NCBI GenBank assembly: GCA_022843905.1
Contig: JALHMT010000006.1
Coordinates: forward strand, 62,001 to 126,000
Direction of reading: 5' to 3'
DNA length: 64,000 bases
From: Rubrivivax sp.
Lineage (GTDB): Bacteria > Pseudomonadota > Gammaproteobacteria > Burkholderiales > Burkholderiaceae_C
The position numbers and the translations under genes are program-made. Under the pieces are notes generated by a model that was given only the letters and a program-made list of their open reading frames with translations, did not search any database and had not been told where the DNA came from. Below are positions 60,999 to 64,000 of the stretch, one piece after another; within the stretch, counting starts at the first letter, position 1; the number at the start of each line of letters is the position of its first letter.

Positions 60999-62378
60999 AT
61001 GAACGCTGAACAGAACGCCCTGCTCACCCGCATCGGCCCGGGCACCGCCTGCGGCGCCGTGCTGCGCAGCTACTGGCAGCCGGCGGCGCTGGTCGACGAG
61101 TTCGATCCCGCGCTCGACCCCGCCATGCGCCAGCGCCCCGTGAAGGCCGTGCGCCTGCTGGGCCAGGACCTCGTGCTCTTCAAGGACGACCAGGGCCGTT
61201 GGGGCCTGCTCGACCGCGACTGCCCGCACCGCAACGCCGACCTTTCCTTCGGCCGCCACGAGGGCGACGGCCTGCGCTGCCCCTTCCACGGCTGGAAGTT
61301 CGACGCCCAGGGCAAGTGCCTGGACACCCCCGCCGAGCCCGTGGGGAGCAAGCTGTGCGAACGCGTGAAGCAGCGCGCCTACCCGGTGATCGAGCGCAGC
61401 GGCGTGCTCTTCGCGTGGATGGGCGAGCCGGGCAAGGCACCGCCATTCCCGACCTTCGACTGCTTCGAGGCGCCGGCCACGCACACCTTCGCCTTCAAGG
61501 GCATGTGGCACTGCAACTGGCTGCAGGCCTTCGAGGTGGGCATCGACCCGGCGCACACCTCGTTCCTGCACCGTTTCCTGAACGACGCGCCGCTCGACGA
61601 CATCGGCGCCAACCCGGCCGGCAAGCAGTTCCGCAGCGCCAGCGTGGGCGAGGTCGACGGCCAGCGCTGGCCGATGACGCGCATCATGCGCGAGTTCCAC
61701 CGCCCCGACATCAGCTTCGAGGCGCGGCCCTGGGGCTTCCAGCTCACCACGTTGCGGCCCATGACCGACGAGCTGACCCACGTGCGCGTGACGCACGAGA
61801 TCTTCCCGCAGACCTTCGTCATCCCGCTGTCCGAGACGCTGACCATCACGCAGATGCACGTGCCCATCGACGACACGCACACCTACTGGTACGCCTTCTT
61901 CACCAGCTTCGGCGAGCCGGTCGATCGCCTGGCCATGCGCAACCAGCGCACGCAGTTCATCCCGCCGCCGGCCTTCATCCCGAAGGCGGGCCGGCAGAAC
62001 AACTGGGGCTTCGATGCCGAGGAGCAGCGCAGCACGACCTTCCTGGGCATGGGCGAGGAAGACATCAACGTGCACGACCAGTGGGCGGTGGAGAGCATGG
62101 GCGCCATCCAGGACCGCACGCGCGAGCACCTGGGCACCAGCGACAAGGTCATCATGGCCAACCGCCGCCTGCTGCTGAAGGCCATCGAGGACGTGCAGGC
62201 CGGCCGGCCGGCGCCGGGCGCGGCCGATCCCGCGCAGGCCGCCGCGATGCACGGGCCCGACACCGTGGACGGCATCGCGCCCGCCGGCACCTGGGGCACC
62301 TGGTGGATCAAGCAGGTGGACGCCAAGCGCGAAGGCGCGCCCTGGACGCCCAAGCAGCCGCAGCAGCAGCCCGCATGA
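60999..62378 (+). CDS. Rieske non-heme iron oxygenase, alpha subunit
   Basis: A 459-residue aromatic-ring-hydroxylating oxygenase of the phthalate 4,5-dioxygenase-like, single-component type. The Rieske centre is C75-x-H77 and C94-xx-H97 (CPHRNADLSFG, CPFHGWKFD); the mononuclear iron site is D183, H186, H191 (EVGIDPAHTSFLHR). It would hydroxylate or demethylate an aromatic substrate using electrons from a separate reductase, not found within the window. It is followed 34 bp later by a glutamine-synthetase-like gene and divergent from a GntR gene. Confidence 0.93.
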   Translation: MNAEQNALLTRIGPGTACGAVLRSYWQPAALVDEFDPALDPAMRQRPVKAVRLLGQDLVLFKDDQGRWGLLDRDCPHRNADLSFGRHEGDGLRCPFHGWKFDAQGKCLDTPAEPVGSKLCERVKQRAYPVIERSGVLFAWMGEPGKAPPFPTFDCFEAPATHTFAFKGMWHCNWLQAFEVGIDPAHTSFLHRFLNDAPLDDIGANPAGKQFRSASVGEVDGQRWPMTRIMREFHRPDISFEARPWGFQLTTLRPMTDELTHVRVTHEIFPQTFVIPLSETLTITQMHVPIDDTHTYWYAFFTSFGEPVDRLAMRNQRTQFIPPPAFIPKAGRQNNWGFDAEEQRSTTFLGMGEEDINVHDQWAVESMGAIQDRTREHLGTSDKVIMANRRLLLKAIEDVQAGRPAPGAADPAQAAAMHGPDTVDGIAPAGTWGTWWIKQVDAKREGAPWTPKQPQQQPA

Positions 62379-62412
62379 GGTCGAGCGTCGGGCACGCGGC
62401 GGAGACCGCGAC

Positions 62413-63903
62413 TTGAGCAGCTTCGCAGAGCGCTGCGGCGTGCACGACGCCGCGCGTGAGAGCGCGGTGCTGGAGGCGGCCCGCACCATCCGCGACAGCA
62501 ACCTCGAACTGGTGCGCGTGGCCTGGTGCGACGTGCACGGCATCGCGCGCAGCAAGGTGCTGGTGGCGGCCGCCGCCGAACGCGCGCTGCGCTCGGGCGT
62601 CACCATGGTCAGCACGCTGATGCTGAAGGACCTCGCCGGGCGCACCGTCTACAAGGTGTTCGAGCCCGGCGGCACCGAATCGCTGCCCGGCTTCGGCCAG
62701 GCCAACAACCTGGTGCTGCTGCCCGACCCCGCCAGCCTGCGCCACCTGCCCTGGACCGAGGGCGCGGGCTGGCTGCGTGCCGACGTGCACTTCGCCGACG
62801 GGCGCCCGGTGGAACTCGATCCGCGCCGTGTGCTGCTGCGTGCGCTCGAGCGCCTGGCCGCTGCCGGACTGGGGCTGCAGTGCGGGCTGGAAGTCGAGTT
62901 CCACATCTACCGCATCGAGCCCGGCGCCGGTGGGCTCGATCCCCGCCTGGACCCCGACAACACCAGCACGCCCGGCGTGCCCGGCAGCGTGAGCATGGTG
63001 CACGCGGGCGCCAACATGCTCAGCGAGCAGTGGTTCGACCAGGCCGAAGCGCCGCTGCGCATCGTGCAGCGCACCGCGCAGGCGCTGGGCATGCCGCTGC
63101 TGTCGCTGGAAGCCGAGATGGGCCCCAGCCAGGTCGAGGCGGTGTTCGACGTCACCGACGCGCTCACCGCGGCCGACAACATGTCGCTGTTCCGCAATGC
63201 CGTGAAGATGGCGCTGCAGCGCGCCGGCTACCACGCCACCTTCATGTGCCGGCCGCCGTTCCCCAACATCATGTCCAGCGGCTGGCACCTGCACCAGTCG
63301 CTGGTGAACGCGGCCGACGGCAGCAACGCCTTCCGCCGCGAGACACCGGCGCCGGGCAGCACGACGCTGGACGCCGGCCACACCTTGTCGGCACGGGGCG
63401 AACACTACCTGGCAGGTCTCTTGCATCACGCGGCCGGCATGACGGTCTTCAGCACACCCACGGTGAACGGCTACGGCCGCTTCCGCCCCAACGCGCTGGC
63501 GCCGCAGTCCATCCTGTGGGGACGCGACAGCCGAGGCGCGATGCTGCGCGTGATCGGCGAGTGCGGCGACGACGACACGCGCATCGAGAACCGCATCGGC
63601 GAACCCGCGGCCAACCCCTACCTGTACATCGCCTCGCAGATCCACGCTGGTCTCGACGGCATCGAACGGCAGCTGCCACCGCCGCGCGCCACCGACGCAC
63701 CCTACGGCGCGCAGGCGCAGCGGCTGCCTTCGTCGCTGGGCGAGGCGCTCGACGCGCTGTCAGCCGACACGGCGCTGGTCGAGGCCTTCGGCCGGCCCTT
63801 CGTCGACTACTACGCGCGCATCAAGCGCTGGGACCTGCAGCGCTACGACGAAGCGCAGGACAAGGATCTCTTCCATCGCCGCGAATACTTCGGGCGCATT
63901 TGA
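62413..63903 (+). CDS. Glutamine-synthetase-like (gamma-glutamyl-amine ligase type) enzyme
   Basis: A 496-residue protein of the glutamine synthetase fold: N-terminal beta-grasp (about 25-110; LVRVAWCDVHGIARSKVLVA), then the ATP-grasp-like barrel with LQCGLEVEFHIY, EAEMGPSQVEAVFD, MSSGWHLHQSLVN and GYGRFRPNALAPQSILWGRD. It belongs with the GS-like ligases that glutamylate amines (PuuA, gamma-glutamylanilide synthetase) rather than housekeeping GlnA. The start is TTG 62413 with GGAGA 7 nt upstream. Coupled to the Rieske gene, it suggests activation of an amine before or after oxygenation. Confidence 0.88.
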   Translation: MSSFAERCGVHDAARESAVLEAARTIRDSNLELVRVAWCDVHGIARSKVLVAAAAERALRSGVTMVSTLMLKDLAGRTVYKVFEPGGTESLPGFGQANNLVLLPDPASLRHLPWTEGAGWLRADVHFADGRPVELDPRRVLLRALERLAAAGLGLQCGLEVEFHIYRIEPGAGGLDPRLDPDNTSTPGVPGSVSMVHAGANMLSEQWFDQAEAPLRIVQRTAQALGMPLLSLEAEMGPSQVEAVFDVTDALTAADNMSLFRNAVKMALQRAGYHATFMCRPPFPNIMSSGWHLHQSLVNAADGSNAFRRETPAPGSTTLDAGHTLSARGEHYLAGLLHHAAGMTVFSTPTVNGYGRFRPNALAPQSILWGRDSRGAMLRVIGECGDDDTRIENRIGEPAANPYLYIASQIHAGLDGIERQLPPPRATDAPYGAQAQRLPSSLGEALDALSADTALVEAFGRPFVDYYARIKRWDLQRYDEAQDKDLFHRREYFGRI

Positions 63904-63932
63904 CCCCCACCCCGGACCCCACGCACCCGACC

Positions 63933-64000
63933 ATGGTCGCCTTCACCCTGATCACCCCGCTGGCCGATGGCCGCAGCGAAGAACGCCGCCTCGACGCACA
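63933..64000 (+). CDS. start of an unidentified gene, cut by window edge
   Basis: An ATG at 63933, 29 bp after the glutamine-synthetase-like stop, opens a frame reading MVAFTLITPLADGRSEERRL up to the end of the window (22 codons). It has no clear Shine-Dalgarno. Too little is present to name a family; its position makes it the likely third gene of the operon, possibly the missing reductase or a ligase partner. Confidence 0.45.
   Translation, partial: MVAFTLITPLADGRSEERRLDA

Overview
The window is high-GC DNA with dense, short-spaced genes, many LysR and GntR regulators, four orphan Bug (TctC-type) periplasmic solute receptors and a tandem glycine riboswitch. Together these point to a betaproteobacterium of the order Burkholderiales (Comamonadaceae or Sphaerotilaceae-like). 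I see no tRNA, rRNA, CRISPR array, phage module or intact insertion sequence. Almost everything is accessory catabolism with its own transport and regulation.

Layout. 1-9 kb: a truncated LysR gene divergent from a YdhR-like gene and a carboxymuconolactone-decarboxylase-like peroxidase; a TTC38-type TPR protein; a LysR gene divergent from a D-lactate/glycolate-type FAD oxidase and a Bug receptor; a winged-helix/TPR regulator. 9-13 kb: LysR divergent from a Bug receptor, then a tandem glycine riboswitch leading into a DadA-type dehydrogenase. 12.9-13.4 kb: relics of a catechol meta-cleavage operon (aldolase C-terminus and a frameshifted 4-oxalocrotonate tautomerase).

13.5-35.8 kb: a block of 17 genes that reads as one catabolic locus: SDR, EthD protein, class III aminotransferase, GntR regulator, serine hydrolase, FAD oxidoreductase, TonB receptor, NTF2-like protein, DMT transporter, CocE hydrolase, YtcJ amidohydrolase, GH13 alpha-glucosidase, MFS transporter, Bug receptor, enolase-superfamily enzyme, M81 (MlrC-type) metallopeptidase and a KstD/fumarate-reductase-type flavoprotein. 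The same 17-nt motif, GTAT-N6-TGT-NN-R-C, occurs in every promoter-bearing gap of this block and I did not notice it elsewhere by eye. This suggests a regulon of the embedded GntR protein. Gene relics lie on both sides (12.9-13.4 and 36.7-37.1 kb), suggesting an inserted or rearranged segment.

37.3-54.9 kb: two divergent operons. Leftward: AraC (PchR-like), TonB receptor, MFS transporter, alpha/beta hydrolase and the four subunits of heterotetrameric sarcosine oxidase (soxBDAG). Rightward: M19 dipeptidase-like, DUF885 peptidase, alpha/beta hydrolase, beta-lactamase-fold hydrolase and M3 metallopeptidase, mostly with overlapping stops and starts. I infer a system that imports and dismantles an N-methylated (sarcosine-containing) peptide or amide, oxidising the N-methyl group with tetrahydrofolate as acceptor.

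55-64 kb: an SsnA/TrzN-type amidohydrolase, a secreted alpha/beta hydrolase, an ankyrin-like periplasmic protein, a fourth Bug receptor, and a GntR gene divergent from a Rieske oxygenase plus glutamine-synthetase-like pair, with a further partial gene running off the edge.
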